A DNA stretch of 44,772 bases from Verrucomicrobiota bacterium (GTDB lineage: Bacteria > Verrucomicrobiota > Verrucomicrobiia > Chthoniobacterales > UBA10450): assembly GCA_003219465.1 (NCBI GenBank), contig QHOX01000061.1, forward strand, positions 1 to 44,772. The letters run 5' to 3'. Both the position numbers and the translations under genes were made by a program. Of this stretch, positions 34,388-43,344 are shown one piece after another. Below the pieces are notes generated by a model. That model ran no database searches. It was not told where the DNA came from and worked only from the letters and a program-made list of their open reading frames with translations. Every line of letters starts with the position of its first letter. Positions within the stretch are counted from its first letter, which is position 1.

Positions 34388-34410
34388 AAGGCTCTGGCAA
34401 GCCTTTTTTT
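34388..34410 (+). terminator. Terminator-like hairpin on the plus strand
   Basis: AAGGCT (34388-34393), a six-base loop and AGCCTT (34400-34405) are followed by further Ts, the form of an intrinsic terminator on +. No + strand gene precedes it within reach, so it would end an antisense or small transcript. The copy at 34291 forms a weaker five-pair version with one G-U pair. Confidence 0.4.
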
Positions 34411-34430
34411 CAATTTTTTTCAAACTTTTT

Positions 34431-34634
34431 AGCGCGCGGCAATCCATGAATCAACGCGAACGAATACTGATTTTGCGCGACGGAACGACGTGAAATCGAC
34501 GCGAACAACTTGAGAGATCACGAGTCGGGAACCAGAATTTCGCCCGAAGCGCTTTGGAGTGAGGTGACGTGCGCCGTTTTTCTGCAATGAATTGTGGTTT
34601 ATTCGTGATTCGCGGTCCGCTTCTCCAGAGAGGG
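34431..34634. other. Intergenic remainder, nothing recognised
   Basis: The rest of the 393 bp gap between the receptor start and the GT-C gene at 34635. I see no open frame, RNA gene or clear repeat here apart from a single ATTCGTG word near 34600. Confidence 0.5.
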
Positions 34635-36131
34635 CTATCCGGTCTGATTCAGATGGAAGAAGTTGTAACGACTAGAGAACGCCGGTCGGTCAAGCATGCA
34701 TTGCGAAACTGCGATCAAGACGATAATTCCTGCAAACAAGATCATGCGCGGCCACCGCCCGGGAATCCAGGAAACCGCGCACTTCAGGGCGTAGGAGCAA
34801 AGCAAAACGAATGGGACGACGGCAGCGGAAAGTAATCTGCCGGAAGTGAAATAGGGATGTTCACGCGAAGGATAGACGCAGTGCCCGAAATCAAACGCGA
34901 TCGATAGAACCACAAGCAATAAGAGCAAAACGATAAAGCTCGACAAAGCGAGCCAAAGACTCTGCCGCTGAAACCGGGTCAATTCTCCGAACCACCAGAT
35001 CAGACCAATTGCCGTGAAGAAGATTACGAGCGTGGAAGAAATCCAGTAGAACCCGTCGTTCAGCTGGGACGCCAGCCGTTGACCACGCCAGATGAATTCG
35101 CCGCGCCAAAAGCTGGCAATCGACTGCGGCCAGAACTCCTGTAGCCCGGTGAGAGTGAAAATTGGATGAGGCCACCATTTGGCGAGAGGCTTCCGGGTCC
35201 AATCCAGAAAGTCGATCTTGGATGCGGTGGCAGTCAGATCGCCGAATGTGTGAAGATTCCAGGCAAACCAAAGCACGATCGGCACAGCCGCGAATCCGAT
35301 CAACACAGCGGCAGGCGCAAAAAGGCAGCGCAATTTTCTGCAGTCGGTCGCATTTCGAATCTTGAAGATCAAAGCCAGTCCAGCCACGAGCAGTAGAGGG
35401 ATGTTCGTAGCTTTGACCAGGCACGTCGCGGCGAGCGCGAGGCCGGTCCAAATTGCAAGGAGCAGACTTGGTCGGGCTTCGAGTATTTTTAGCAAGCCAA
35501 CAAAAGCTACTCCGAAACAAAGCGGCGAGAGCGAGTCGCTCGTTACTGAATATAATGTGGTCTGCGGCCAAATCGCCAGCAGCAGCGGAACGCTTACCCG
35601 GATGAATTGCTCGTCAGGGAACACCAGCTTTGCGGCGACGAAACCAAGCCAGACGAGAAGCGCCGCGACAAAGACGTTCAGAAAGCGAACCCAATACAAT
35701 AACCAGCCGCCGGTGAGACCGAGCGCACGGCCAAGATTTAGCCACAGACCCGCGACAGCATAGTAAAGTGGCGGTTCCCCTGATTCGTGATTTTGGTTGT
35801 TTTCCCACCAAGCTGCTGCCCTGTCTACCGCTGCGTCCCGCTGCTCGGCGGGCAACGTCCAGTTCGGCGGTGGAAAAGTTCCCGTGTTGAATTGCTGTGT
35901 TGCCGTGAAGTACTCAGGCGTGCCGTACAAAGAGAAGTAATACGCGGATTCCGAAGAGTAATGACCCAAATCGCGCGGCACCTGGCCGCGTGCGTACTTC
36001 ATCACCAGATCAACGTGCGCCTGTTCATCGACGTTGTTGAAAAACGGAAACGCCGCCGAAAATATTAAAACCCGAACTGCGGCAACGGCGCAAAAAAACA
36101 GAATCAACTTTCGCTCATGTCGCATTGCCAT
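34635..36131 (-). CDS. DUF2142-like polytopic membrane protein, GT-C type
   Basis: This 498-residue protein has many transmembrane helices and a first extracytoplasmic loop with NNVDEQAHVDLVMKYARGQ. The D-E-x-x-H pattern is that of DUF2142-type GT-C proteins. Further family-like segments are GEPPLYYAVAGLWLNLGRAL and the late loop PSREHPYFTSGRLLSAAVVP. These proteins are thought to transfer sugars or act on lipid-linked glycans in the inner membrane; the donor is unknown. There is no TPR domain. ATG 36131 is 13 bp after the stop of the gene at 36145, so the two form an operon. A possible weak terminator lies about 260 bp downstream. Confidence 0.72.
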   Translation of the reverse strand: MAMRHERKLILFFCAVAAVRVLIFSAAFPFFNNVDEQAHVDLVMKYARGQVPRDLGHYSSESAYYFSLYGTPEYFTATQQFNTGTFPPPNWTLPAEQRDAAVDRAAAWWENNQNHESGEPPLYYAVAGLWLNLGRALGLTGGWLLYWVRFLNVFVAALLVWLGFVAAKLVFPDEQFIRVSVPLLLAIWPQTTLYSVTSDSLSPLCFGVAFVGLLKILEARPSLLLAIWTGLALAATCLVKATNIPLLLVAGLALIFKIRNATDCRKLRCLFAPAAVLIGFAAVPIVLWFAWNLHTFGDLTATASKIDFLDWTRKPLAKWWPHPIFTLTGLQEFWPQSIASFWRGEFIWRGQRLASQLNDGFYWISSTLVIFFTAIGLIWWFGELTRFQRQSLWLALSSFIVLLLLLVVLSIAFDFGHCVYPSREHPYFTSGRLLSAAVVPFVLLCSYALKCAVSWIPGRWPRMILFAGIIVLIAVSQCMLDRPAFSSRYNFFHLNQTG

Positions 36132-36144
36132 TAGGACCGCGGAA

Positions 36145-37710
36145 TTACCAAGCTTGCCTTTCGATCACCGCGAGCTTGCCATATTCGTTGATCACGGGCC
36201 CGGCGCCTGTCACTTGCAGAAAGCGCGCCTCCAAAGGCGCGCGAAAAGGCGAATCGCTCTCAAGGACAATCGCAAAATGGCCCTCTGGATCCGGTTCCCG
36301 CCATGGCATTGCCGCCGGATAAACCTGGTGCTGGTAACCAAAGATCGTATCGGAGACGGCGAACGTTTCACCGCATTCGAACAGCAACGGATAGACAAAA
36401 GAAACGGTCGCCCAGACACCTGCCACTTGAGCTTCGCGCAGATGATTTTTCACGCGCTCCAGATCGCTCCCGGCAATCCGCGTCATGCAGTAGCCCTCTC
36501 TGCTATCGCAGAGCGTTAATGTTTCGATTTCGTTGTGGCGAGCGGTGTCGATCATCACTGCCGTGCCCGTGATAACTGCCGCCGCGAAGATCCCGACTCC
36601 GCCCAGACGAACGACCAATTTGGAAGACGCGAAGCAACGTTCCAGCAGCCGGCCACTGAGCGCCGCAAAAAAGAAGCAACCGGCCAAAAAATACCCAGGC
36701 ACACGAAGCGGCGCGGTCACGTACGGAACGAAGCACGCCAGGATGAGCAATAGCAATAGCAGATCCCGTTGTTCGTCGCGGTCCGCGAATCCGCCGCGAA
36801 TCGCTGCCACGATTTTCAACGGCGACCGAATAAACGGCCAAGCCGCAACGCCGACCGCAACGATCGCAATCGTGTAAAAGATAAAGCCCGAAGCAGGCTT
36901 CTGTGGATAATACCAGAGCACGGTATCAGGGCCGAAGAACTTCGGGATTTCAGTCAGAAAGATTTGAGACAGCGCCCCAGGCCGAAAGAACAGTGCCAAT
37001 CCGCCGCCGGTTTTCTCGCGCACAACGTTCCAGTTGGCGAAGTGATGTGCGAGATTGAACGTAATAGCCGGTGCGTAGCCAACAAGGAATCCGCCAACCG
37101 CGACCAGTGCATTCTTGAGCGATAAGTTTCGGCGCAGCAGAAGGAGGATCCAGAGGGCAATATCAAATGCGATGCCCAGTTCCAGGCTCCAGATGCTTAA
37201 ACCTGAAACAATGCCAAATAAGAGAAATAGCGGCCACCGCCGATTCGGGGTCGATTCGATCGACAAAAACAGAAGCGTCAGCGCTGGAATCGAAAGGAAA
37301 TACCAGGAATAACCTCTCACCTGAAAGTGCCACTTGAGGAGCGAAGGAGTGACGGCAAACACAATGGTCGCCAAAACAGCTGCGCGCTCCTCATAAACCG
37401 CCAGGCACATCTGATAAAACAGAAAAAGGCAGACCAACGAAAGCACGACAATGCAGCTCTTCAACGAAATGACGCTGACGCCGAAGAATGCGAACGCAAC
37501 CGCGGCCAAATAAGCTTCCCACGCTGCACCCGCATTGTATGGCTGACCGTACATGTAGAATGGAAAATACCGTCCCTCCAAAATGTGTTTGCCCATCAGA
37601 CCGATGATCGCCTCGTCGCTATGGACATGGGTTTGAGACGTTAATAGGATCGCAAATCGCGCCGCCGCGATAAGGACGAATACTCCAACAAACAGCGCGT
37701 GTCGGCGCAT
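36145..37710 (-). CDS. GT-C family glycosyltransferase-like membrane protein
   Basis: This 521-residue polytopic protein resembles PMT_2/GT39-type enzymes. The first loop is HVHSDEAIIGLMGKHILEG, with the acidic pair expected at the catalytic position, followed by FPFYMYGQPYNAGAAWEAYL. About a dozen hydrophobic segments reach residue 385. The last 130 residues are soluble and periplasmic by prediction, containing a Cys pair (LTLCDSREGYCMTR) that could form a disulfide, and a third Cys (LLFECGETF). The start is ATG 37710. It is the first gene of a pair with 34635. The donor and acceptor cannot be read from sequence. Confidence 0.74.
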   Translation of the reverse strand: MRRHALFVGVFVLIAAARFAILLTSQTHVHSDEAIIGLMGKHILEGRYFPFYMYGQPYNAGAAWEAYLAAVAFAFFGVSVISLKSCIVVLSLVCLFLFYQMCLAVYEERAAVLATIVFAVTPSLLKWHFQVRGYSWYFLSIPALTLLFLSIESTPNRRWPLFLLFGIVSGLSIWSLELGIAFDIALWILLLLRRNLSLKNALVAVGGFLVGYAPAITFNLAHHFANWNVVREKTGGGLALFFRPGALSQIFLTEIPKFFGPDTVLWYYPQKPASGFIFYTIAIVAVGVAAWPFIRSPLKIVAAIRGGFADRDEQRDLLLLLLILACFVPYVTAPLRVPGYFLAGCFFFAALSGRLLERCFASSKLVVRLGGVGIFAAAVITGTAVMIDTARHNEIETLTLCDSREGYCMTRIAGSDLERVKNHLREAQVAGVWATVSFVYPLLFECGETFAVSDTIFGYQHQVYPAAMPWREPDPEGHFAIVLESDSPFRAPLEARFLQVTGAGPVINEYGKLAVIERQAW

Positions 37711-38036
37711 TAAACGTCGGTTCTCACTTCAAGCAGCGCGATCATCGCCACAGCTTCGAAAACCACAACTGATTACAAATTCCCCCTGCCTTCGCACACC
37801 TGAAAGCGCTCTGGGAATGCATTCAAGAGCCAGCGTTAATCGCGTAGCTTTTCGACTGATACTTCCGCTTGCGGCGGGCAGTCTTGACAAGCGAGCGAGA
37901 TTTTTCCAAAACTGCGCGTCGCTAAAACGGATCTGAGACGGTTCGGTCCAACGCAGGTCGTAGAAAATGATCATAGTTAGCAGCGCACGCCACAATAAAA
38001 TCTTGTTTTGTGAAGATTCCTAATCTGGCGATCAGC
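37711..38036. other. Intergenic stretch with TTGACA word and small hairpin
   Basis: This 326 bp gap separates two minus-strand genes. It holds a CTTGACAAG palindromic word at about 37884-37892 (TTGTCA also on the minus strand, possibly a -35 box for the gene at 36145, though no good -10 follows) and the hairpin listed next. I see no gene. Confidence 0.4.
37994..38018 (-). terminator. Weak possible terminator of the TMTC-like gene at 38037
   Basis: AATCTT (37999-38004) and AAGATT (38013-38018) form a six-base AT-rich stem with an eight-base loop, followed on the minus strand by TTATT. It is about 18 bp beyond the stop codon, the right place, but the stem is weak. Confidence 0.35.
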
Positions 38037-40082
38037 TCAAGGAGCGCGATAGGGCAGGCCAACCTTATAAAGCGACATTTCGTGGCGGATTGTCTCAGCG
38101 AGTTCGGAGTTGCGCTGCTGTTGCGCGGATTGTAGAGCGCGCCGGGAAGTTTCGACGGCTTTGGCGAAGCTCTTGTTAGTAGCATAGGCTGCGGCTAGCG
38201 TGCGCAGGACGACCGGGCTCGTGTCGCCCGTGAGCCGAGTAGCCTCTTCGGCAAGTTCCACCGCTTTTGGACCGTTTCGGATATTAGCGTCCGAGGAACT
38301 GGAGAATATCCACGCCAGATTCGTTAGGGCTTCAAACAAATCCGGCTGCGCTTTTATGGCTTTTTCGTAATGAGCGATCGCATCGACAGTTTCACCCTTC
38401 TCCGCCAGAGCGACGGCGAGATGATAGTGTGCGCGGCTGTGATTAGGTAGAAGCTCAATCGCTTTGGAAAGCTGCGCGATTGCTTCGTCTAATCGCCCTT
38501 TCGTCATCAGTGCCATGCCGAGTACCGTATGCGTATCGGCGTTGGTAGGGTCAAAATTCAAGGCGACGTGCGCCTCCGCGATCGCTGCGTCGGCGTCGCC
38601 TTTGCGGAACAGCGCCCAGGTTAGAGCGTTGTGGGCCTCCAGAACATCGAATTTCAATCGTAACGATTTTTCGAGATGCGCGATCGCGCCATCGATATCG
38701 CCTCCTTTCAATAGTTCGCTGCCCAGATTGGTTTCCGCCATCCAGCAACCTGGATCCTTGTCGATGGTCGTTCGCCACAGTGTCTCGCTATCGCGGTAAC
38801 TCGCGCTTTGCCGCCACGTGAGTAATCCCAGCGCGCTAAAGATCACAATCCCGAGCACGGAGAGAAAACGCGGACCATACTCCAATGAGTTACTCACCGT
38901 CACTAAACCGGCGGAAACCAGCGCGATCGGGCCGATGCAGGCTAGGTATTGGTAATGGTCAGCCACGAACGTGTAGCGAAACGTGTAGAGCATTATGAAT
39001 CCGAGGACCGGGCTCAGCGTCGCGACAAAAAATGCCGCCGCGACCTCCACACTTCGCCCAACGTAACGCCTTGCGAAATAAATCGCCGCGCACATAGCGA
39101 TGCCAGAGACCAGCCAGATGTAGGAGAACGGATTGTTCAGCTCAACCGTCCATTGCGGATAAATGAACGTCAGCTTGGCCGGCCAAAACAATTTGCCCAA
39201 ATAGAACCACGCCGCGTGAGTAGCAATGATCAAGCGCTCCAGCGGTCCAAACGCAAACATCGGCCCAAGCGTGAATTGATGATAACGTTCCCACCAGATC
39301 GCCATCAAACCCATCGCGAACCCGAGAACGATAAATGGAGCAATTTGCAAAATTCGCCGCCAATCGATTCGTTTCTTTTGTAGCCACAAGATCAGGAAGA
39401 GCGCGGCCGGCAGCGTACAAGCGGTCGTCTTGCTACAAAGCGCCAGCAGATAGAAAATCAAGGCCAGCCAGTAAAAGGGCCACGATAACCGATTGAGTTT
39501 GCCAGCTTTGGTTACTTCTTTCGCGCGCTGTTTCCTATGCGCTCTCGATCGCTGAATCGGTCGTTGATTCCGTTCATCGATAAACCGCGCCCACACAAGA
39601 AGTGTGAGTAAAAAGAAAAAAGCCATCAGCACATTCTTCCGCTCCGTGATCCATGCCACTGATTCCACCTGAACAGGGTGCAACGCGAAAATGCCGGCCG
39701 CCAGCCACGCGCCGGGAACTCCCAGCTCTGTTAACAGTCGCCATAGGAGCAACGCATTCGCGGTGTGAAGAAGAATATTGACCCAATGATAGCCAGTGGG
39801 ATTCAGGCCCCAAAGCGCGCGCTCGATCCGGAATGAGGTATAAGTGAGCGGAAAATATTGCGACGGCGACTCGAGCGAAAACCAAATCCGGCGCAGACCG
39901 TCCGGCGCCGTCAGCAGACGGTTTTTCGTCACATAGAAATCGTCGTCCCAAACGAAACTGCCGTTCCACGCGGGCCGGTAAGCGAAAATTGTTGCGAGCA
40001 CAAGAACCATCGCAAACAGCCAGATACGCTTACGCGTTAAGGAGAAGAGTTTAGCTCTATTCACCAAGATTTGAATTATCAT
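38037..40082 (-). CDS. TMTC-like polytopic GT-C/TPR protein (clade A, copy 3)
   Basis: This protein of 681 residues is the closest relative of the copy at 16125: YRPAWNGSFVWDDDFYVTKN in the first loop, SQYFPLTYTSFRIERALWGL, and the identical HPVQVESVAWITERKN. An extra basic loop of about 25 residues (ERNQRPIQRSRAHRKQRAKE) interrupts the region after the third motif and is absent from the 16125 copy. TPRs begin near residue 440 (DPGCWMAETNLGSELLKGG), about five units. The shared end module reads LRTLAAAYATNKSF and ends LYKVGLPYRAP. The frame is open 39 codons further up, but ATG 40082 has GGAATGATCTG ahead of it and matches the paralogue's length. Function is inferred as for the other copies. 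Confidence 0.8.
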   Translation of the reverse strand: MIIQILVNRAKLFSLTRKRIWLFAMVLVLATIFAYRPAWNGSFVWDDDFYVTKNRLLTAPDGLRRIWFSLESPSQYFPLTYTSFRIERALWGLNPTGYHWVNILLHTANALLLWRLLTELGVPGAWLAAGIFALHPVQVESVAWITERKNVLMAFFFLLTLLVWARFIDERNQRPIQRSRAHRKQRAKEVTKAGKLNRLSWPFYWLALIFYLLALCSKTTACTLPAALFLILWLQKKRIDWRRILQIAPFIVLGFAMGLMAIWWERYHQFTLGPMFAFGPLERLIIATHAAWFYLGKLFWPAKLTFIYPQWTVELNNPFSYIWLVSGIAMCAAIYFARRYVGRSVEVAAAFFVATLSPVLGFIMLYTFRYTFVADHYQYLACIGPIALVSAGLVTVSNSLEYGPRFLSVLGIVIFSALGLLTWRQSASYRDSETLWRTTIDKDPGCWMAETNLGSELLKGGDIDGAIAHLEKSLRLKFDVLEAHNALTWALFRKGDADAAIAEAHVALNFDPTNADTHTVLGMALMTKGRLDEAIAQLSKAIELLPNHSRAHYHLAVALAEKGETVDAIAHYEKAIKAQPDLFEALTNLAWIFSSSSDANIRNGPKAVELAEEATRLTGDTSPVVLRTLAAAYATNKSFAKAVETSRRALQSAQQQRNSELAETIRHEMSLYKVGLPYRAP

Positions 40083-40398
40083 CAGATCATTCCACACGCG
40101 CGTGCGAGGAGGGCGTGAACGGAAAACAATCGCGTCTTGCTGAATCTTTTCACGGTCATTTCTACGGTCTGTGAAATTTTTCGCTGCAAAAGCGCGCAAA
40201 TCCGCGAAATGCGATGCAAGCGGGATTCGCTAGGCTTCGTTCTGAACAACATGCTGTGCAACGCAGTGAAAATGCACGCAAAAACACTTTCTTGAATTGC
40301 TTCCTTGCTCAGTCATAACTACGCCTTATGCCGGCAACCGTACTTAATTATGGCGTGTAACGCTCGAAAACGATCGCGGGGTCCGGGCGTGGTTCACC

Positions 40399-43344
40399 TT
40401 AATCAGCGGGCGGATGAAACCCGAAATCGGTCTCCAATTTTTTCCATAGCCAATCAACGAACCAGTCTTTCTTGATTGAGGCAGCGTTATCGGCAACTAG
40501 CCTCTCCGCTTTTTCGACACTGCCGTTCAAACAGTAGAGATAGGTCAGCAGCAAAATGTCGTTAGCGCCGAGCACATCGCGATCTTTTTCGCTCTCCAAA
40601 AAGCCAATCGCTCGATCGATATTCCGCTGCGCCAACGCGCCTGCTATTAAGTCCGGCATGATTTCCAGCGGCGGCGTTGGCGATTTCTTCGCCACTCGCT
40701 CGGCAATTGAAACGCGAAGCGCATCGCTCCCCAGCACCTCCAGGACCGGTATTCGTAAACGGGAATGGCGCAGATAAAGGTCGAGCTCAGCCAGCTTATT
40801 GCTCCCAATTGTGTCAGAGAGGTATCGCGATTGGCGGAGGATAAAGAATGACTCCAACTCGGCAGCGGCCGGATTCACTGTCTCGGGCCAGATTTGGTGA
40901 ATCAGCGCCGAATGAACAAAACGTTGAACCGCCGCAGGTGCGGTCAGGTACGTTAACGCGAACCGATGATTTGCTTCATCATTCCACGGCTCATCCGTTA
41001 GCCGCTTTGGATAAACGTCGGTGAGTGGCGCGACGTTGTGCGCGATCCGATCAATGTCATCACCGTCCATCAAAAACAGCGCGGCCAGTTGCTGGGGCAC
41101 CTCGATTCCAATCCGCCGCAAATCTGCACCCGTCGCCGGATCATTCCAAAGTTGCCGAAGCTCAGCTTCACTGACTCTGCGCCCCCGCCCATTGATGCCC
41201 ATCATAATCCAGTCCTGATCGGCGCTGCCCCAGACCAATGCATTTGGAAACGCGTTGTGAAACGCGCGCAGGATCGATTTTGTTTCCTCTATCTTCAATT
41301 GATTGATCGGAAGCCAAAAGCTCGCGATTCCGCCTTCCTTCAGCCGGCTTCGCATCAGCGAAAAAAACTCCTGGGTATAAAGATTCACTGCCCCGGCGAC
41401 TTTCGGAGGTGGCGGTTCGCCAGAGATGATGTCGTATTGCTGCGGGCTGGCCTGCAGAAAAAATCGCCCATCCTGGAGGATCGCGTGCACCCGGGGGTCG
41501 CGCAGCGGATTCGAGTAATTAATTCCCGAATAGAAATCGGCGAGAGCGAACACTTCCTTCGAGATGTCCACCACATCGATCCGCTCCACGCTGGATTTGC
41601 CAGTAAACGAATCCGCCGTGACGCCGCACCCGTAACAAAGAAGCAGCACATCTCTGGCTGCGGGATGGAATGCCAACGGAAGGTAAGCGAACAATCGCAT
41701 GTAGCGCTGATTGCGCGGACTTGTGGCAGACATTGAGAACGCGTTCGTGAGCAATCGATAGTAGTATGGCTCGCCAAACAAATCGCGTCGGAGCAACTGC
41801 CACGTGTCGGATGTTCCCTCCATACGTTTCACAACGTGCGCCAGCACATGTCCCTGCCCTTCCATTTCGTATGGACGGCTCGCGTGTTCGAAATGCGCTT
41901 CGGTGCGTCGATACGGGAAAACTATGAGGCCGAGGAGTAGTGCGGCCCAAAGCGCAATAACGATAATCCCGACCGGTCGGCGCAGCGAGCGCCTTGCCGG
42001 TTCGGTCACCAGGATACTCAGCAAAGCGTATCCGGCAGCACAGCAAATGAGACTCCACTGATAGCCCAGACCCGGCAGCAACAAGAAGCTCGCAACCAAC
42101 GGACCGATCGCCGCTCCAGTGGTATTAAGCAGCGTCGCAAGCCCTGTACTGTTCATCCGGTCACCCACACTCGCCTGGACCTCAGCTGCAATAATCGGAA
42201 ACAGGATGCCGGAAAACACCGCGACGGGGAACATCAGCGCAACACACAGAACCGCAATCTCCCACCAACGAAGGTCGAACACACCGGTCGGCGCCTGAAT
42301 CAATTCACCCGGAAAAAGCAAATATGAAAGAAGTACCAAAATCGCTGCTGTGAGCAGCAGGATCACAAGCATTTGATTCGATCGATCGGACGGACGAAAA
42401 ACCACGCCAGCGACGAGACCGCCGACTCCGATTCCTGCCAGCACCACCGCGAGCATGATCGCAAAAGCAGTAGGCGAGGAGGCGACATACAGGCGCAGGA
42501 AACGAAACCAAATCACTTCGAGCGCGAGAAAAATTAATCCCATCCCAAAGCTGACGAAAAGCAAACGCCACGGCGGGCGATAACTCACATCGAAGCTCAA
42601 CGGGAATTTGGAGTGGGCGGCCGGCTCAGCGCTTTTAAAAGCAGCCACATATCGCCCCCGTCCAAATCTCGCCACTGACAAGGCAATCGCCGCAGCAATG
42701 CAAATAGATGCGCCAGCTGCCAAACTTGTGCCGTAAAGTCCAAATGCGCCGATCAAAAAAGCTTCACCAAGCAGGGCGCCGGTCATCGCGCCCAGCGTGT
42801 TTGAGCCATAAAGAAGCCCGATTGCGCGGCCAAAGTTTGTTTGTCGCAACAACGGATCCTCAATTATCACCGGGAGTGTCAAACCCATGGCTGTGGTTGG
42901 CAGGAGCAAAATCAGAAACGAAACCACGAAGCGCAGCCCTAGCAGCGTCGGCTGGTGATTCCAAAGCGTTTGCCACAGAGGCCGCAGTAACTCGCCAAGG
43001 ACCGGAAGGCCAAAAACAATTGTGCAGCCAAAGAACGCGACGAGGAGCTCCAGCACAGCATATAAATACAAAGGCCGCCACCGGCTGATTCTCAACCAAG
43101 CCGCGAGCGCGTTTCCCAACGCCAGGCCCGCCATGAAACTGGAGAGAATCAGCGCTGCAGCCCAGATCGAGTTGCCAAAGGCCAAGCCACTCAGTCGCAG
43201 CCACAGCGTTTCAAAAATAAGCGCGCCCGTGCCGGAGAGGAAGAGAACACCGCAGAGAACCGCAACGCGCGCGCCCTGCGATCCCACCGGACGTAACGCG
43301 TGCCGTGCATGAGACACGCACGATGTTTGCGAACTACTTGGCAT
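40399..43344 (-). CDS. Fused transporter-like membrane domain and spermidine-synthase-like protein
   Basis: This 981-residue protein combines three parts. Residues about 25-500 are membrane helices with MFS-like signatures of the fused spermidine synthase family (LSGTGALIFETLWLRLSGLA, SSFMAGLALGNALAAW, LPTTAMGLTLPVI). Residues about 560-715 are an SpeE-like Rossmann domain: VLLLCYGCGVTADSF (nucleotide-binding glycine motif), VERIDVVDISKEV and VNLYTQEFFSLMRSRL. The usual catalytic Asp region reads ISGEPPPPKVAGA, so true polyamine synthesis is doubtful. The last 265 residues hold a degenerate TPR-like pair (NIDRAIGFLES, GSVEKAERLV). Such fusions are common in bacteria but their reaction is mostly unknown. 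ATG 43344 overlaps the end of nhaA by 11 bases. Confidence 0.85.
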   Translation of the reverse strand: MPSSSQTSCVSHARHALRPVGSQGARVAVLCGVLFLSGTGALIFETLWLRLSGLAFGNSIWAAALILSSFMAGLALGNALAAWLRISRWRPLYLYAVLELLVAFFGCTIVFGLPVLGELLRPLWQTLWNHQPTLLGLRFVVSFLILLLPTTAMGLTLPVIIEDPLLRQTNFGRAIGLLYGSNTLGAMTGALLGEAFLIGAFGLYGTSLAAGASICIAAAIALSVARFGRGRYVAAFKSAEPAAHSKFPLSFDVSYRPPWRLLFVSFGMGLIFLALEVIWFRFLRLYVASSPTAFAIMLAVVLAGIGVGGLVAGVVFRPSDRSNQMLVILLLTAAILVLLSYLLFPGELIQAPTGVFDLRWWEIAVLCVALMFPVAVFSGILFPIIAAEVQASVGDRMNSTGLATLLNTTGAAIGPLVASFLLLPGLGYQWSLICCAAGYALLSILVTEPARRSLRRPVGIIVIALWAALLLGLIVFPYRRTEAHFEHASRPYEMEGQGHVLAHVVKRMEGTSDTWQLLRRDLFGEPYYYRLLTNAFSMSATSPRNQRYMRLFAYLPLAFHPAARDVLLLCYGCGVTADSFTGKSSVERIDVVDISKEVFALADFYSGINYSNPLRDPRVHAILQDGRFFLQASPQQYDIISGEPPPPKVAGAVNLYTQEFFSLMRSRLKEGGIASFWLPINQLKIEETKSILRAFHNAFPNALVWGSADQDWIMMGINGRGRRVSEAELRQLWNDPATGADLRRIGIEVPQQLAALFLMDGDDIDRIAHNVAPLTDVYPKRLTDEPWNDEANHRFALTYLTAPAAVQRFVHSALIHQIWPETVNPAAAELESFFILRQSRYLSDTIGSNKLAELDLYLRHSRLRIPVLEVLGSDALRVSIAERVAKKSPTPPLEIMPDLIAGALAQRNIDRAIGFLESEKDRDVLGANDILLLTYLYCLNGSVEKAERLVADNAASIKKDWFVDWLWKKLETDFGFHPPAD

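Larger units (their letters stand above)
34291..34430. repeat. Two T-tract direct repeats upstream of the receptor gene
   Basis: A roughly 42-base unit occurs at 34291-34332 and again at 34388-34430. Each starts AAGGC[CT]CTG[AG]CAAGC and continues in T-runs separated by short CA or GAA spacers. They sit 97 bp apart in the leader or promoter region of the TonB receptor. Read on the minus strand they give A-tracts followed by a TTGTCA or TTGCCA word, which could be an UP element plus a -35 box. No good -10 box follows, so promoter function is unproven. Confidence 0.5.

Noticed and set aside
16125-40082. Standard capsule or O-antigen locus
   Set aside because: No Wzx, Wzy, Wza or Wzc homologue, no initiating phosphosugar transferase and no sugar-nucleotide genes inside the block.
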